A stretch of DNA of 64,000 nucleotides from Levilactobacillus fuyuanensis. GTDB lineage: Bacteria > Bacillota > Bacilli > Lactobacillales > Lactobacillaceae. Under the pieces are notes generated by a model. It was not told where the DNA came from. It searched no databases and was given only the letters and a program-made list of their open reading frames with translations. The position numbers and the translations under genes were made by a program. The DNA lies in NCBI RefSeq assembly GCF_003946395.1, contig NZ_RHNZ01000005.1, positions 1 through 64,000 on the forward strand, read 5' to 3'. This document shows positions 24,913 to 34,487 of this stretch, piece after piece (within the stretch, counting starts at the first letter, position 1; the number at the start of each line of letters is the position of its first letter).

Positions 24913-25980
24913 ATGGAAATGGGATTTCGCTGGTACGGCCCTGATGAGGACGCCGTTAAGCTCCAAGATATTCGGCAGATTCCGGGGGCTAAGCAGGTCG
25001 TCGGGGCGCTCTTTGACGTGCCGGTCGGGGAAGTATGGCCGCTGGCTAAGATCAAGGCCCTGAAGGCTCAGATTGAAGCTGCTGGGCTGAAATTTACGAT
25101 TGTCGAGTCCGTCAATATTCACGATGACATTAAGATTGGGTTGCCAACGCGTGACCGGTACATTGAAAATTACCAACAGACCATTCGAAACCTCGCACAA
25201 GTTGGGGTCAAAACGATTTGCTACAATTTCATGCCAATCTTTGACTGGATTCGGACCGACCTGCATTTCCAGCTGGCCGATGGTTCTAAGGTGTTGGCGT
25301 TCCAAGAACGCTATACGGCTGAAGACCCGCAAGTTTTGATCCAGAAGATTCAGCAGGGCGACAATGGCTTTAGCTTGCCAGGGTGGGAACCCGAGCGGCT
25401 GGCAAAGGTTCAGGAGCTCTTTAAAGCCTATGCGGACGTTGATGCGTCTCGGTTGAGGGCCAATCTCAAGTACTTTCTGGATGCGATTCTCCCCGTTTGC
25501 GAGGCGTGTCACATCCAGATGGCCATCCATCCCGATGATCCGCCAATGCCGTTATTCGGTTTGCCACGGATCTTCAAAAATGCGGCTGATATGCGGTCGA
25601 TTGTCGCAATGAACCCGTCATTGGCTAACGGATTCACGATTTGTACGGGCAGTCTGGGTGAGAATCCGGACAATGATATTCCGGCGATTATTCGTGAGTT
25701 CGTTGTGCAGGGTCGTGTGCCATTTGTCCACGCTCGAAACATCAAGTATGCTGAGCATGGTCGCGATTTCCGTGAGGCAGCTCATCTCTCCAGCGAAGGA
25801 TCACTAGATATGTATGAAATTATGAAAGCTCTTCATGATACCGGTTTTGATGGCGTTATCCGTCCCGACCACGGTCGAGACATCTGGGGTGAAGCTGGTC
25901 GACCCGGTTATGGGCTATATGACCGGGCCCTGGGGCTAACGTATCTGAATGGTCTTTGGGAAGCAATCAGCAAGTCTTAG
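24913..25980 (+). CDS. uxuA: Mannonate dehydratase
   Basis: A 355-residue UxuA-family enzyme that dehydrates D-mannonate to 2-keto-3-deoxygluconate. The N-terminal FRWYGPDED, the [17 protein letters not shown] segment, [19 protein letters not shown] with metal-binding His and Asp, and the C-terminal [12 protein letters not shown] are family hallmarks. It follows kduI by 29 bases with an AAGGAGAG site and precedes kdgK by 15 bases, so the three are one operon. It links UxuB (8468) and KdgK. Length is typical of the Gram-positive form. Confidence 0.96.
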   Translation: MEMGFRWYGPDEDAVKLQDIRQIPGAKQVVGALFDVPVGEVWPLAKIKALKAQIEAAGLKFTIVESVNIHDDIKIGLPTRDRYIENYQQTIRNLAQVGVKTICYNFMPIFDWIRTDLHFQLADGSKVLAFQERYTAEDPQVLIQKIQQGDNGFSLPGWEPERLAKVQELFKAYADVDASRLRANLKYFLDAILPVCEACHIQMAIHPDDPPMPLFGLPRIFKNAADMRSIVAMNPSLANGFTICTGSLGENPDNDIPAIIREFVVQGRVPFVHARNIKYAEHGRDFREAAHLSSEGSLDMYEIMKALHDTGFDGVIRPDHGRDIWGEAGRPGYGLYDRALGLTYLNGLWEAISKS

Positions 25981-25995
25981 AGGGAAGGTGACGAG

Positions 25996-26955
25996 ATGGG
26001 AGAGATCCTAACGATTGGGGAACCCATGGTGGTTTTCGAAGCGCAAGAGAGCGATGTTGATCTGGCCAAAGCGCAGAAGTTCCAAAAATTTTCTGCCGGT
26101 GCCGAACTCAACGTTGCTATTGGGATGGCCCGTCTCGGTCACCCAGTCGACTATGTTTCGGCGGTCGGTGCCGATCCATTTGGCGTGTATCTACGCCATG
26201 TCTTGCGGACCGATGGTGTGGCTGATGCAGCGATGCTAACGAAGCCGGGATTACCCACAGGTTTTTATTTGAAACAACGTGTTAGCCATGGCGACCCAGC
26301 TGTAGCGTATTTTCGGCAAGGGTCGGCAGCAGCCAATTACCAGCCGGAGGACCTCCAGACGGTGAGTCTGACTGGCGTGCGTTTCGCCCACCTCTCTGGC
26401 ATTTTCGCGGCGCTTTCGCCGAACTGCTTAGCGGCATACCGACAGTTGAACGCCGACTTGGTGTATAACCGGATTCCGGTGACGTTTGATCCGAATCTGC
26501 GGCCAACGCTATGGGATTCCCAAGCCGAGATGGTGCGGGTAACCAACGATTTGGCACGCTACGGAACGATCGTGATGCCCGGACTCAGTGAAGGACGAAC
26601 GTTGACTGGCAAGCAGGATCCCGAGGAGATTGCTGACTTTTACCTACAACGTGGGGTCACGACAAAAGCAGTGGTCGTCAAGTTGGGAGCAGCAGGAGCA
26701 TTCGCTAAGTTGGCAGATGGGCGAAAGTTTTCGGTTCCGGGATTTACCGTACCACGGGTGGTTGATACTGTGGGAGCGGGGGATGGATTTGCGGTTGGCT
26801 TGATTTCTAGCTTGCTAGAAGGGCAACCGCTTCCAGCCGCCTTGCAACGCGCTAATGTCATTGGTGCCTTGGCTGTTCAGAGCCCGGGTGACAACGATGG
26901 TTACCCAACCAGACCGCAACTAGACCAATTTTACGCAGATCATGGATTAGTATAA
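25996..26955 (+). CDS. kdgK: 2-keto-3-deoxygluconate kinase
   Basis: A 319-residue PfkB-family kinase that phosphorylates 2-keto-3-deoxygluconate to KDPG. The start GEILTIGEPMVVFEA, the FSAGAELNVAIGMARLG substrate motif and the catalytic VVDTVGAGDGFAVG (base Asp) at about residues 253-266 are present. A GGAAGGTGA ribosome site lies just ahead of the ATG. It is the last gene of kduI-uxuA-kdgK. The aldolase that should follow (kdgA/eda) is not in this operon or elsewhere in the window. Confidence 0.93.
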   Translation: MGEILTIGEPMVVFEAQESDVDLAKAQKFQKFSAGAELNVAIGMARLGHPVDYVSAVGADPFGVYLRHVLRTDGVADAAMLTKPGLPTGFYLKQRVSHGDPAVAYFRQGSAAANYQPEDLQTVSLTGVRFAHLSGIFAALSPNCLAAYRQLNADLVYNRIPVTFDPNLRPTLWDSQAEMVRVTNDLARYGTIVMPGLSEGRTLTGKQDPEEIADFYLQRGVTTKAVVVKLGAAGAFAKLADGRKFSVPGFTVPRVVDTVGAGDGFAVGLISSLLEGQPLPAALQRANVIGALAVQSPGDNDGYPTRPQLDQFYADHGLV

Positions 26956-26965
26956 ATTAAGATAA

Positions 26966-27004
26966 ATCGTCGGCCAAAACAATGTATTTGGCTGACGGTT
27001 TTGT
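26966..27004 (+). terminator. Terminator of kduI-uxuA-kdgK
   Basis: CGTCGGCCAAA and TTTGGCTGACG pair with one mismatch and are followed by GTTTTGTT. Confidence 0.8.
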
Positions 27005-27031
27005 TATAGTAGGTTTATCAGGCAGTCTAGA

Positions 27032-27047
27032 TAGATAACGTTAACAC
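27032..27047. promoter_or_regulatory. Partial LacI-type site before lacI
   Basis: The sequence contains ACGTTAACAC, one conserved arm of the palindrome, about 95 bases before the lacI start. This suggests autoregulation, but the other arm is poor. Confidence 0.35.
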
Positions 27048-27139
27048 CTTAGAAAGTCGCAAGGCGTACTTAAGTTAGCCCGTTTAACTGCAAAAATAGA
27101 GAGTCGAGCAATTGATGATCGTAACAGGAGGCAACGACA

Positions 27140-28147
27140 TTGGAAGAAGTAACGATTTTGACGATTGCTAAGCGTGCTAACGTCTCACACACCACGGTTT
27201 CACGTGCGTTGAACGATAGTCCCTTAGTCAAAGAAGAAACGAAACGGAAGATTCGCAAGATTGCGGACGACTTGGGCTACGTGCCAAACATTAATGCCAA
27301 GGGGCTCGTTGAGAAACGCTCCTTCATTATTGGCATCTTCTTTTCTGAACTGGATACCGGGACCTCACCTAGTTTCTTAGTGGATGTTATCAATCGCTCA
27401 AAGGAAGCCTTACCGGAAGGCTATTCGATTTCTATTGATAGTATCGAAGCCCTCGACGGAACGAGCGCAGTGAGCCGTCATCAGTACGATGGGGCTATTG
27501 TGGTCAGTCAAAGTGTTAACGATGACGCGTTTATCAACATGATGATTGAGCGGGGCTTGCCCGTGGTCATTTTGAACCGAAAGATTGCCAGAGAAGATGT
27601 GTCGAACTTTACGACGGATGACTATTTGGGTGCACGGAAGTTAATGGAATATGCTGTGCGGATGGGCCATCAGAAGTTTGGCTTGATCAAAGGGGCTAGC
27701 GACTTCGTGTCGTCTCACGATCGGCAACAGGCCTTTGTGGACGTTACGGCGGCTAGTGACGCCATTGTTAAGCCGGAATGGGTCCAAGAAGGGACCTACC
27801 TGCCAGACAGCGGATACGAGGCTATGCGCAACATTCTCGGCGCAATCGAGACCCCAACGTGTGTCTTCGCCTCCAACGACGATATGGCGGCCGGGGCTGT
27901 CCGGGCCTGTCAAGACCTGGGGTATTCTGTACCCGATGATGTGTCGATCATCGGCTATGATGATATGAGTTATGCGAAATATTTAGTGCCACGTTTGACG
28001 ACGGTACGCAAACCAACCGATGATATCGTTCAAGAAGGAATCGATGCTTTGACGAAATTATTGGATGGATCGATGACGGATCCAATAAAAAAAGTGATTG
28101 TCCCAACGTTGATAGTACGGGATTCCGTGAAGGATTTGAGAAAATAA
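27140..28147 (+). CDS. LacI-family regulator of uronate genes (KdgR/ExuR-like)
   Basis: A 335-residue LacI/GalR regulator. The helix-turn-helix and hinge are at the N-terminus (TILTIAKRANVSHTTVSRAL, about residues 5-24), followed by a periplasmic-binding-protein-like sensor domain ending in TLIVRDSV. The TTG start at 27140 is eight bases after ACAGGAGG. It lies between kduI-uxuA-kdgK and the GPH-uxaE-uxaC operon, and 16-base palindromes with a central CG flank both. In Bacillus, KdgR and ExuR of this family control the same pathway, so a role as uronate or KDG-responsive repressor is likely; the ligand is inferred. Confidence 0.88.
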   Translation: MEEVTILTIAKRANVSHTTVSRALNDSPLVKEETKRKIRKIADDLGYVPNINAKGLVEKRSFIIGIFFSELDTGTSPSFLVDVINRSKEALPEGYSISIDSIEALDGTSAVSRHQYDGAIVVSQSVNDDAFINMMIERGLPVVILNRKIAREDVSNFTTDDYLGARKLMEYAVRMGHQKFGLIKGASDFVSSHDRQQAFVDVTAASDAIVKPEWVQEGTYLPDSGYEAMRNILGAIETPTCVFASNDDMAAGAVRACQDLGYSVPDDVSIIGYDDMSYAKYLVPRLTTVRKPTDDIVQEGIDALTKLLDGSMTDPIKKVIVPTLIVRDSVKDLRK

Positions 28148-28157
28148 TCCTTTTTTT
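28130..28157 (+). terminator. Terminator overlapping the lacI stop
   Basis: AAGGATT and AATCCTT form a seven-base stem across the stop codon, and TTTTTTT follows. Confidence 0.6.
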
Positions 28158-28167
28158 ATTAAAAAAA

Positions 28168-28318
28168 TTGTTAACGTGTGCATGACTTTGTGATAGTATA
28201 GACATTGTTAAAGGAAAGCGCTTACTAGTACATAGCTTAAGCCCTGACGTTTAACAAATAATTCAGAAGTCAGCGAGCAGTAGCGAAGCCACACTAATAA
28301 TTGTGTTAACGTGTGTAT
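28168..28318 (+). promoter_or_regulatory. Control region of the GPH-uxaE-uxaC operon: two LacI-type sites and a cre
   Basis: TTGTTAACGTGTGCAT (28168-28183) and GTGTTAACGTGTGTAT (28303-28318) are reverse-orientation copies of the 16-base palindrome. GGAAAGCGCTTACT (28213-28226) matches cre at 12 of 14 positions. A likely -10 box TATAGA lies at 28197-28202, so the first operator falls over the -35 region and the cre just past the start point. Two operators 135 bases apart would allow looping. Confidence 0.6.
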
Positions 28319-28374
28319 CGAAATTGTAAGCGATTTCTCTTAAAGGTTCGTAGCAGATTCAAGGAGGTGCTCGA

Positions 28375-29859
28375 ATGAGTGAAGAGGCAGCAACAAGTCC
28401 AAAACCCGCTGTAAAAGATGGGGAAATGATGAATGACTCGTCTAAGCGGATTCCTACCCGTGAAAAAATTGCTTATGGGTTTGGGGACTTTGGTAACGGC
28501 TTCATGTTTGACCTTGGGCAGGCATACCTGACTAAGTTCTGGATCGATGCTTGTGGTATCGGTGCCGGAGCTGTCGCTGGGATTTTCGCCTTCACCAAGA
28601 TTTTCGATGCGTTTATGGATCCTATCGCCGGTTCAGTAATTGATAACCGGAAGAATATCGGTAAACGTGGTAAGTTCCGTCCGGTCATGATGATTTCAGC
28701 CATCATTTTAGGGATTATGACCGTCGTAACGTTTACGATGCCATCTGGTCTTACCGGTGTCCAAAAGATTATCTACGCATATGCTGCATACATGATCTGG
28801 GGCCTGGTTTATTCATTTACCAATGACCCGTACGGTTCTTTAGCTTCCGTTATGTCCCGGAATTCGCAAGACCGGAGCTTCATGGCGACTTCTCGTCAAG
28901 TTGGTTCTGTCGGTGCCCAATTCATTGCCGGGGTTGCATTTATTCCTTTGATGGGTTTGATTGCTAACGGGAACACTGGTGTCAAAGAAGAACATGGTTA
29001 CTTCTGGGCAGCCGCAGTCTTCGCTGTTATCGGGATCTGTATGTTTGCCGTATGTTACTTAGGTACTAAGGAAAACGTTAAGGTCCACCGTGCTACTGGT
29101 GAAGCAGCTAAAAAGGAAGGTTTCAAAGATTACATCAAAGTTATCTTCAAGAACGGTCCTTTAGGTGCCTTGATTCTGATGACCTTGTTTACCATCTCTG
29201 CCATGAACACGAACAACCAAATGATGGTGTTCTACGCACAATACAACTTAGGTAACATTGGTCTTCAGCCAATCATTAACGCCGTTATGATGGGTTGCTC
29301 AATCGTCGGGGTCTTCATGATTCCTACGTTAACTAAGCACTTTGGTCAAAAGCGTACCGCAATGTGGAGTTTCGTTGTTGGTGCCGTGGCTAACCTGTTG
29401 AACTACTTCTTGCCTTCAAACGTGATTACATTCGTTGTCTTAGTTACCATTGGTTACACGGCTTTAGCTATTCCTAACGGGATTACTTGGGCCATGGTTT
29501 CCAACGCTATCGACTTCGGTGAATGGCGTTCAGGTGTCCGTAAGGAAGCTATTACATACGCTGCATTTAACTTCTCACGGAAGATTGCACAATCACTGGC
29601 TGCTTTAGTTAGTGCCGGTGTCTTGGCCTTAACGGGTTACGTTGCCAATGCAACGCAAACTCCTCGTGCCTTAAATGGTATCAAGGCCGCTATGACGTTG
29701 TATCCTGGCCTTTGCTTAATCATTGCTGCTATTGTAATCGGTTTCTTATACAAACTGGATGACAAGCGCTTCGGCGAAATTGCCAATGACCTTGACCATG
29801 GTCGTTGGGAAGGCGGCAAGATCGGTGAAAGCAAAGCTACCGACAAGGATAAGAACTAG
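28375..29859 (+). CDS. GPH-family symporter, probable hexuronate transporter
   Basis: A 494-residue protein with about twelve transmembrane helices and a 30-residue polar N-terminal tail. EKIAYGFGDFGNGFMFDLG, DAFMDPIAGSVIDNRKN, NDPYGSLASVMSRNS and the GEWRSGVRKEAITYA loop identify the glycoside-pentoside-hexuronide family. AAGGAGGTG precedes the ATG. It is the first gene of the operon with uxaE and uxaC, so free galacturonate and/or glucuronate is the most likely cargo. Transcription is probably controlled by the LacI-type sites and cre just upstream. Codon bias is strong. Confidence 0.88.
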   Translation: MSEEAATSPKPAVKDGEMMNDSSKRIPTREKIAYGFGDFGNGFMFDLGQAYLTKFWIDACGIGAGAVAGIFAFTKIFDAFMDPIAGSVIDNRKNIGKRGKFRPVMMISAIILGIMTVVTFTMPSGLTGVQKIIYAYAAYMIWGLVYSFTNDPYGSLASVMSRNSQDRSFMATSRQVGSVGAQFIAGVAFIPLMGLIANGNTGVKEEHGYFWAAAVFAVIGICMFAVCYLGTKENVKVHRATGEAAKKEGFKDYIKVIFKNGPLGALILMTLFTISAMNTNNQMMVFYAQYNLGNIGLQPIINAVMMGCSIVGVFMIPTLTKHFGQKRTAMWSFVVGAVANLLNYFLPSNVITFVVLVTIGYTALAIPNGITWAMVSNAIDFGEWRSGVRKEAITYAAFNFSRKIAQSLAALVSAGVLALTGYVANATQTPRALNGIKAAMTLYPGLCLIIAAIVIGFLYKLDDKRFGEIANDLDHGRWEGGKIGESKATDKDKN

Positions 29860-29932
29860 TCGTCATACTAAATAATTTGGGATCACGGTTTTTAAAAACT
29901 TTATCAAACTTACATTATGGAGGGTTATATCA

Positions 29933-31516
29933 ATGGACTTACAAAAGTTAGTTTCAGATGTCTATGAGATTATCGCTGCCCAAGGCAATTATGACAGCTT
30001 ATCAGATAAAGAAGTTTATGCACCTTCAATTCAAGTGGATCGCCGCAACGTCTACTTCATCTTGCATGAAACCGTTAACAAGCAAACTGCCAAGACTTTG
30101 GTTGTTTACGAAGATCGCGACGACGTCAAAGACTTTGACGCCAAGGAAAGCATTGTTGACCACAACAAGACTTTAATTACTGGTGATTTAAACGAAATCA
30201 ACTGGCGTGCACTTGCTAAGCGCTTTGCTTGGATCAAGCCTACTTCACGTCATGGTTACAAGTACACCTTTGGTTTAGGTGACCGTTTAGGCAACGCTTC
30301 TAACGCTCACTTACGTTTGTTCAAAGGCCGTGGCATTGTCCCAGTCTTAGCACAACAATCAATTCGTGAGTTACTATTGATGAACCGTACCGAAACCGAT
30401 GTCTTATTGGATGCCGGCTGGGCTGTCTTTGAAGAAGGTTACACTGATGGCTGGGTTGACGATGGTGACCACGTTAAGAATCCTCATGAAGTTGACTACG
30501 CCGTTAAGGCCGGTTGCACCATGATTACTTTGGATGCTACTGAAAAGATTCATAACGAAGTTGCTAAGTTCTCTGATGAAGAATTGGACACTAAGTTCAA
30601 CGCTTTGGATGACGACTTAGTAGAACGCTTCAACAAGACTTACTTGGACAAGACGTTCCAAATCAGCGACGATGCTTCCGTTCACTTCTCCAAGCGTGAC
30701 GTTGAAGAATCAGTTCTGATCTTCTATGGAGCTGTTAAGTACGCTATCTTCATCTACCACAAGTTCATCGTACCTTACAACTTGGACTTCGAAATTTCTA
30801 TGGATGAAACGATTGTTCCTACGACGCCTGCAAACCACTACTTCTTTGCTAACGAATTACATCGCGAAGGTATCACTCCTGAAACCATTGCACCTAAGTT
30901 CTATGGTGAATTCCAGAAGGCTATTGACTACATCGGTGATGTAAAGCGCTTCGAACGTGAATACGTTGTACATGAAGCTATTGCTGAAAAGTTTGGTTAC
31001 AAGTTGAGTATTCACTCAGGTTCCGACAAGCTTTCTGTATACGAAATCATTGGCCGGATCTCCAAGCAACATGGCTGGCACGTTAAGACCGCTGGGACTA
31101 ACTGGTTGGAAGCTCTCCGTGTTATTGCCCATGTCGATCCTAAGTTCATGGTTCAACTTTACAAGTTTGCTTACGAAAACTTGGATGACGTTGCATCATT
31201 CTACGTATTCAACGCCCAAACCGATGGAACTGCTCCAAAGCCAGAAACGATCAACGAATCCAATGTTATGAGTTTGCTTGATGGTGATGACTCACGGCAA
31301 GTTCTTCACACGATGTATGGTTCACTCTTGAACGCTCAAAAGAGCTACAAGTACGTATACCGTGACAAGTTCTTCAAGATCTTGAAGGAAAACCAAGACC
31401 TTTATGACAAGTACTTGAACATTCACATTTCAGAACATCTCGACTTACTCCAAGGTTTGGCTAAGTCCAAGGCTGAAGTTCAAGCTAAGTACGAACCAAA
31501 GATCAACGAAGACTAA
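29933..31516 (+). CDS. uxaE: Tagaturonate 3-epimerase (UxaE family)
   Basis: A 527-residue protein of the UxaE family, first defined in Thermotoga, which interconverts D-tagaturonate and D-fructuronate. The family motif GLGDRLG is at residues 114-120, followed by a TIM-barrel-like region with acidic and His metal ligands (for example EEGYTDGWVDDGDH, PTTPANHYFF and LSIHSGSDKLS). It is flanked by a hexuronate symporter and uxaC. It therefore joins galacturonate breakdown to the fructuronate branch and replaces the UxaB-UxaA altronate steps, whose genes are absent from the window. TGGAGGG precedes the ATG. Activity is inferred from family and context. Confidence 0.85.
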   Translation: MDLQKLVSDVYEIIAAQGNYDSLSDKEVYAPSIQVDRRNVYFILHETVNKQTAKTLVVYEDRDDVKDFDAKESIVDHNKTLITGDLNEINWRALAKRFAWIKPTSRHGYKYTFGLGDRLGNASNAHLRLFKGRGIVPVLAQQSIRELLLMNRTETDVLLDAGWAVFEEGYTDGWVDDGDHVKNPHEVDYAVKAGCTMITLDATEKIHNEVAKFSDEELDTKFNALDDDLVERFNKTYLDKTFQISDDASVHFSKRDVEESVLIFYGAVKYAIFIYHKFIVPYNLDFEISMDETIVPTTPANHYFFANELHREGITPETIAPKFYGEFQKAIDYIGDVKRFEREYVVHEAIAEKFGYKLSIHSGSDKLSVYEIIGRISKQHGWHVKTAGTNWLEALRVIAHVDPKFMVQLYKFAYENLDDVASFYVFNAQTDGTAPKPETINESNVMSLLDGDDSRQVLHTMYGSLLNAQKSYKYVYRDKFFKILKENQDLYDKYLNIHISEHLDLLQGLAKSKAEVQAKYEPKINED

Positions 31517-31567
31517 TCTAAGTCAAATTGCTTAGTTAGCACTAACTCTCAAAGGAGGAATATCCTG

Positions 31568-33031
31568 ATGGCTTTATTGGACGACAATTTCTTACTCGGC
31601 AACGACATGGCCAAGAGACTTTTCAATGACTATGCCAAGGGTATGCCAATCATTGACTTCCATTGTCACTTGAACCCAAAGGAAATTTATGAAAACAAGA
31701 ACTACCCTAACATTACGCGGATTTGGTTAAACGAAGGCGTTTATGGCGATCACTACAAGTGGCGTCAAGAACGGACCAACGGGGTTCCTGAAGAATTAAT
31801 CACCGGTGACGGCGATGAATATCAGAAATTCTTGGCCTGGGCTGAAACGATTGAAAGTGCTTTGGGGAACCCACTCTACGAATGGACTCACCTGGAACTC
31901 AAGCGTTTCTTCCACATCGATGAAGTATTAAGCCGGAAGACCGCACCAGATATTTGGAAGAAAGCTAACGCTGAACTCCAAACTGATGCCTTCAAACCAC
32001 GGAATTTAATCAAGAACTCCAACGTTAAGGCTGTTTGCACCACCGATGACCCTGCTTCTGACTTGCACTACCACAAACTGTTGAAGGAAACTGAAGCTGA
32101 AAACGGCTTCCGTACCTTACCAGCTATGCGGCCTGACAAGTTGATCCAAGTTGATCGTGATGGCTTCGCTGACTACCTAAAGGAATTGGGTGACATCTCT
32201 GGTGTCAAGATCACTTCATTCAAGACGATGATCGATGCTGTTAAGCAACGGTTTGAATTCTTTAATGAAATGGGTGGCCGCCTGTCTGACCATTCTCTGT
32301 TGACTTACCACTTCATTGAAGCTTCAGACAGCGAGCTGAATGCTATCTTTGATAAAGGTGTTAACAACGAAGAATTGTCACCTAAGGAAGTCGACCAATA
32401 CTTGACCGCCTTATTGGAAAACTTAATGAAGTTGAACAAGGAATTTGATTGGACGATGCAGTTCCATATCAACTCTATCCGTGACCTTAACCGGCCAATG
32501 TTCGACAAGTTAGGTGCTGATACCGGTTATGATGCCGTTGGGACACAACCTGATATTGCTGACCAAATTGCTAAACTTTACACTAAGATGCAAATCACTC
32601 ATGACATTCCAAAGACGATCTTCTACTCTTTGAATGACAATGACTGGATGCAATTAGCTACGATGATGGGTGCCTTCCAAGAGGGTGGCAAACAACGCTT
32701 ACAACTTGGTGCCGGCTGGTGGTTCAACGATACTGCCGAAGGTATGAACGAACAATTGCGGGTCTTTGCTGAAGAAAGTCTGTTGCCTAACTTTGTTGGG
32801 ATGCTGACTGACTCACGGAGCTTCCTGTCATACCCACGTCATGAATACTTCCGTCGGGTTCTCTGCAACTTCTATGGGAACTTGGTAGAACAAGGTCGGG
32901 TACCAGACGACGAAGAAATGTTGGGTAAGGTTGTACAAAATATTTGCTACAACAATGCTTACAACTTCTTCAAGTTCTTCCCAGACAAGACGCCAGATGA
33001 GATTTTCGGTAAGTTAACCGTCAATAACTAG
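31568..33031 (+). CDS. uxaC: Glucuronate/galacturonate isomerase, copy 2
   Basis: A 487-residue uronate isomerase, paralogous to the gene at 20099. The metal motif is [12 protein letters not shown], with the same [11 protein letters not shown] and [19 protein letters not shown] segments. It is 11 residues longer, with a C-terminal tail [17 protein letters not shown] missing from copy 1. It lies 51 bases after uxaE with an AAAGGAGG site and ends the symporter-uxaE-uxaC operon. With UxaE next to it, it may favour galacturonate to tagaturonate, while copy 1 may serve glucuronate from oligosaccharides; this division is a guess. Confidence 0.95.
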   Translation: MALLDDNFLLGNDMAKRLFNDYAKGMPIIDFHCHLNPKEIYENKNYPNITRIWLNEGVYGDHYKWRQERTNGVPEELITGDGDEYQKFLAWAETIESALGNPLYEWTHLELKRFFHIDEVLSRKTAPDIWKKANAELQTDAFKPRNLIKNSNVKAVCTTDDPASDLHYHKLLKETEAENGFRTLPAMRPDKLIQVDRDGFADYLKELGDISGVKITSFKTMIDAVKQRFEFFNEMGGRLSDHSLLTYHFIEASDSELNAIFDKGVNNEELSPKEVDQYLTALLENLMKLNKEFDWTMQFHINSIRDLNRPMFDKLGADTGYDAVGTQPDIADQIAKLYTKMQITHDIPKTIFYSLNDNDWMQLATMMGAFQEGGKQRLQLGAGWWFNDTAEGMNEQLRVFAEESLLPNFVGMLTDSRSFLSYPRHEYFRRVLCNFYGNLVEQGRVPDDEEMLGKVVQNICYNNAYNFFKFFPDKTPDEIFGKLTVNN

Positions 33032-33041
33032 GCGAATGAAA

Positions 33042-33087
33042 GAGTCTCGCATGAACTTCCGTTTGGGAGTCCTGCGGGGCTTTTTGT
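33042..33087 (+). terminator. Terminator of the GPH-uxaE-uxaC operon
   Basis: A two-part stem with inner arms ACTTCC / GGAGT and outer AGTCTCGC / GCGGGGCT, followed by TTTTTG. Confidence 0.75.
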
Positions 33088-33167
33088 TTCTAAATTTTCT
33101 TGTGTAAGGCATCATGACCGCCTAAGATAAAACTAAGCATCTGATTTTACGAGAGGACTCTGAGAAT

Positions 33168-34418
33168 ATGAATGAAAATCCGTTAAACATTCTACACACG
33201 ATTGGTTTCGATCAACTCTATCCAATGATTCGTTGCCAGTTGAAGTTTGAAATGCCAATCGATAGTGATCGGCTCATCAAGGCCGTCAACTTGACTGCTA
33301 AAGTTGTGCCGGAACTATTCTGTCGCTATGAAATGCGAGACAACAGCTGGCAATCAGCGGTTAAGGATGCCAGTGAAGTTGTCAAAACGGTTGATGCTGA
33401 TGCGGATGTTGATGAAACGCCAGATTGGGAGAAAAATGCGCAAATTCGGTTTGATATTCAAGCCGATGGTCGGGGCAATAAGGTGACTATCACTATGAGC
33501 CATATTTTAACCGATGGTAGCGGGTTTAAGCAGTACCTCTACTTACTCAGTGATTGCTACAATCGTGGTGCAGAGGCCATTACAGGGGTCGAGAACGTGG
33601 TCAAGTTGGATTGGTTGGAAGACTTGTTAAAGTCCCATCCGGCCGCAGCCAAGCATGGCGACGTGGATCATCCGGCCAAACCGTTGGCCTTACCGCAGTT
33701 AACGAATGAAACCGGTGAACAACCGCGGCATAATGTCAGCGGTTGGCAGTTAACGCCAGAGTTGACAAAGACATTGATTCAAGCAACTCACAGTCAGGGT
33801 GTTACGGTCAATGATGTTTGTCTGACAACCTTTGGGAAAGCCGTTCAAGCCTATGATCGCGATGGGGATGAGTTAGCCATTCCGTGTCCAACTGATATGC
33901 GGCAGAAGATTGGTAAGGAACATGCAGCGTTGCGGATTGCTAACCATACAGCTCGGTTTAACCCAGCTATTCACTCACCACAGGACGAGCCAATTACCAC
34001 AGCTATTGCCAAGATGCACGTTGAAATGCAGCGACTAAAGGATCATGATCAATTCTTGGATTCAGTACGGTCACTGATGGCTCAGTACAAGTCGGAGCCT
34101 ATTGAGAAGCTGCAACAAATTGTGGAAGACAATTACCACGTCCGGGCAATTGCCTTCACGAACTTCGGCATCATTGACGATTCACGGTTAGTCTTTGAAG
34201 GTGCGCCGGTAACGGACTGCTTAATGACGGGATCCTTCCGTTATGCACCAATGTTCCAGGTGGCTTGCAGTACATTCAAAGGGCAATTGAATCTTGGGTT
34301 TAACATGATTGGGACGACCGATGAGGTTCAGGTTGGTCGGGTCGTCATTCATGATATGATTTCACGCATCAAGGACTTCATTGCTGAAGCTGCGATTGGT
34401 GCCACAGTTATCGAATAA
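33168..34418 (+). CDS. Condensation/acyltransferase-domain protein (HxxxDG)
   Basis: A 416-residue protein of the CoA-dependent acyltransferase superfamily (condensation domains, alcohol O-acetyltransferases, PapA-like). The catalytic motif MSHILTDGSG, that is His-x-x-x-Asp-Gly, is at about residues 108-117, and the C-terminal half has the matching second subdomain with TNFGIIDDSRL. It stands alone, with no carrier protein or NRPS module nearby, so it is more likely a free-standing acyltransferase or ester synthase than an NRPS part. GAGAGGA is upstream. It ends in a strong bidirectional terminator. Substrates are unknown. Confidence 0.75.
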   Translation: MNENPLNILHTIGFDQLYPMIRCQLKFEMPIDSDRLIKAVNLTAKVVPELFCRYEMRDNSWQSAVKDASEVVKTVDADADVDETPDWEKNAQIRFDIQADGRGNKVTITMSHILTDGSGFKQYLYLLSDCYNRGAEAITGVENVVKLDWLEDLLKSHPAAAKHGDVDHPAKPLALPQLTNETGEQPRHNVSGWQLTPELTKTLIQATHSQGVTVNDVCLTTFGKAVQAYDRDGDELAIPCPTDMRQKIGKEHAALRIANHTARFNPAIHSPQDEPITTAIAKMHVEMQRLKDHDQFLDSVRSLMAQYKSEPIEKLQQIVEDNYHVRAIAFTNFGIIDDSRLVFEGAPVTDCLMTGSFRYAPMFQVACSTFKGQLNLGFNMIGTTDEVQVGRVVIHDMISRIKDFIAEAAIGATVIE

Positions 34419-34440
34419 TTTATAAAAGGTATTGTAAAAG

Positions 34441-34475
34441 AAAAGCTCTCCCGAAAACTTCGGGGGAGCTTCTTT
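34441..34475. terminator. Bidirectional terminator
   Basis: AAGCTCTCCCGAA and TTCGGGGGAGCTT form a 13-base stem with a three-base loop and T-rich flanks on both strands. It serves the acyltransferase gene on plus and the small secreted peptide gene on minus. Confidence 0.9.
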
Positions 34476-34487
34476 CGTAAAACCGAA

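Noticed and set aside
24880-25530. A 216-codon open frame on the minus strand opposite uxuA
   Set aside because: It lies fully inside uxuA, whose motifs, length and ribosome site are clear. The frame is a codon-bias shadow with no ribosome site of its own.
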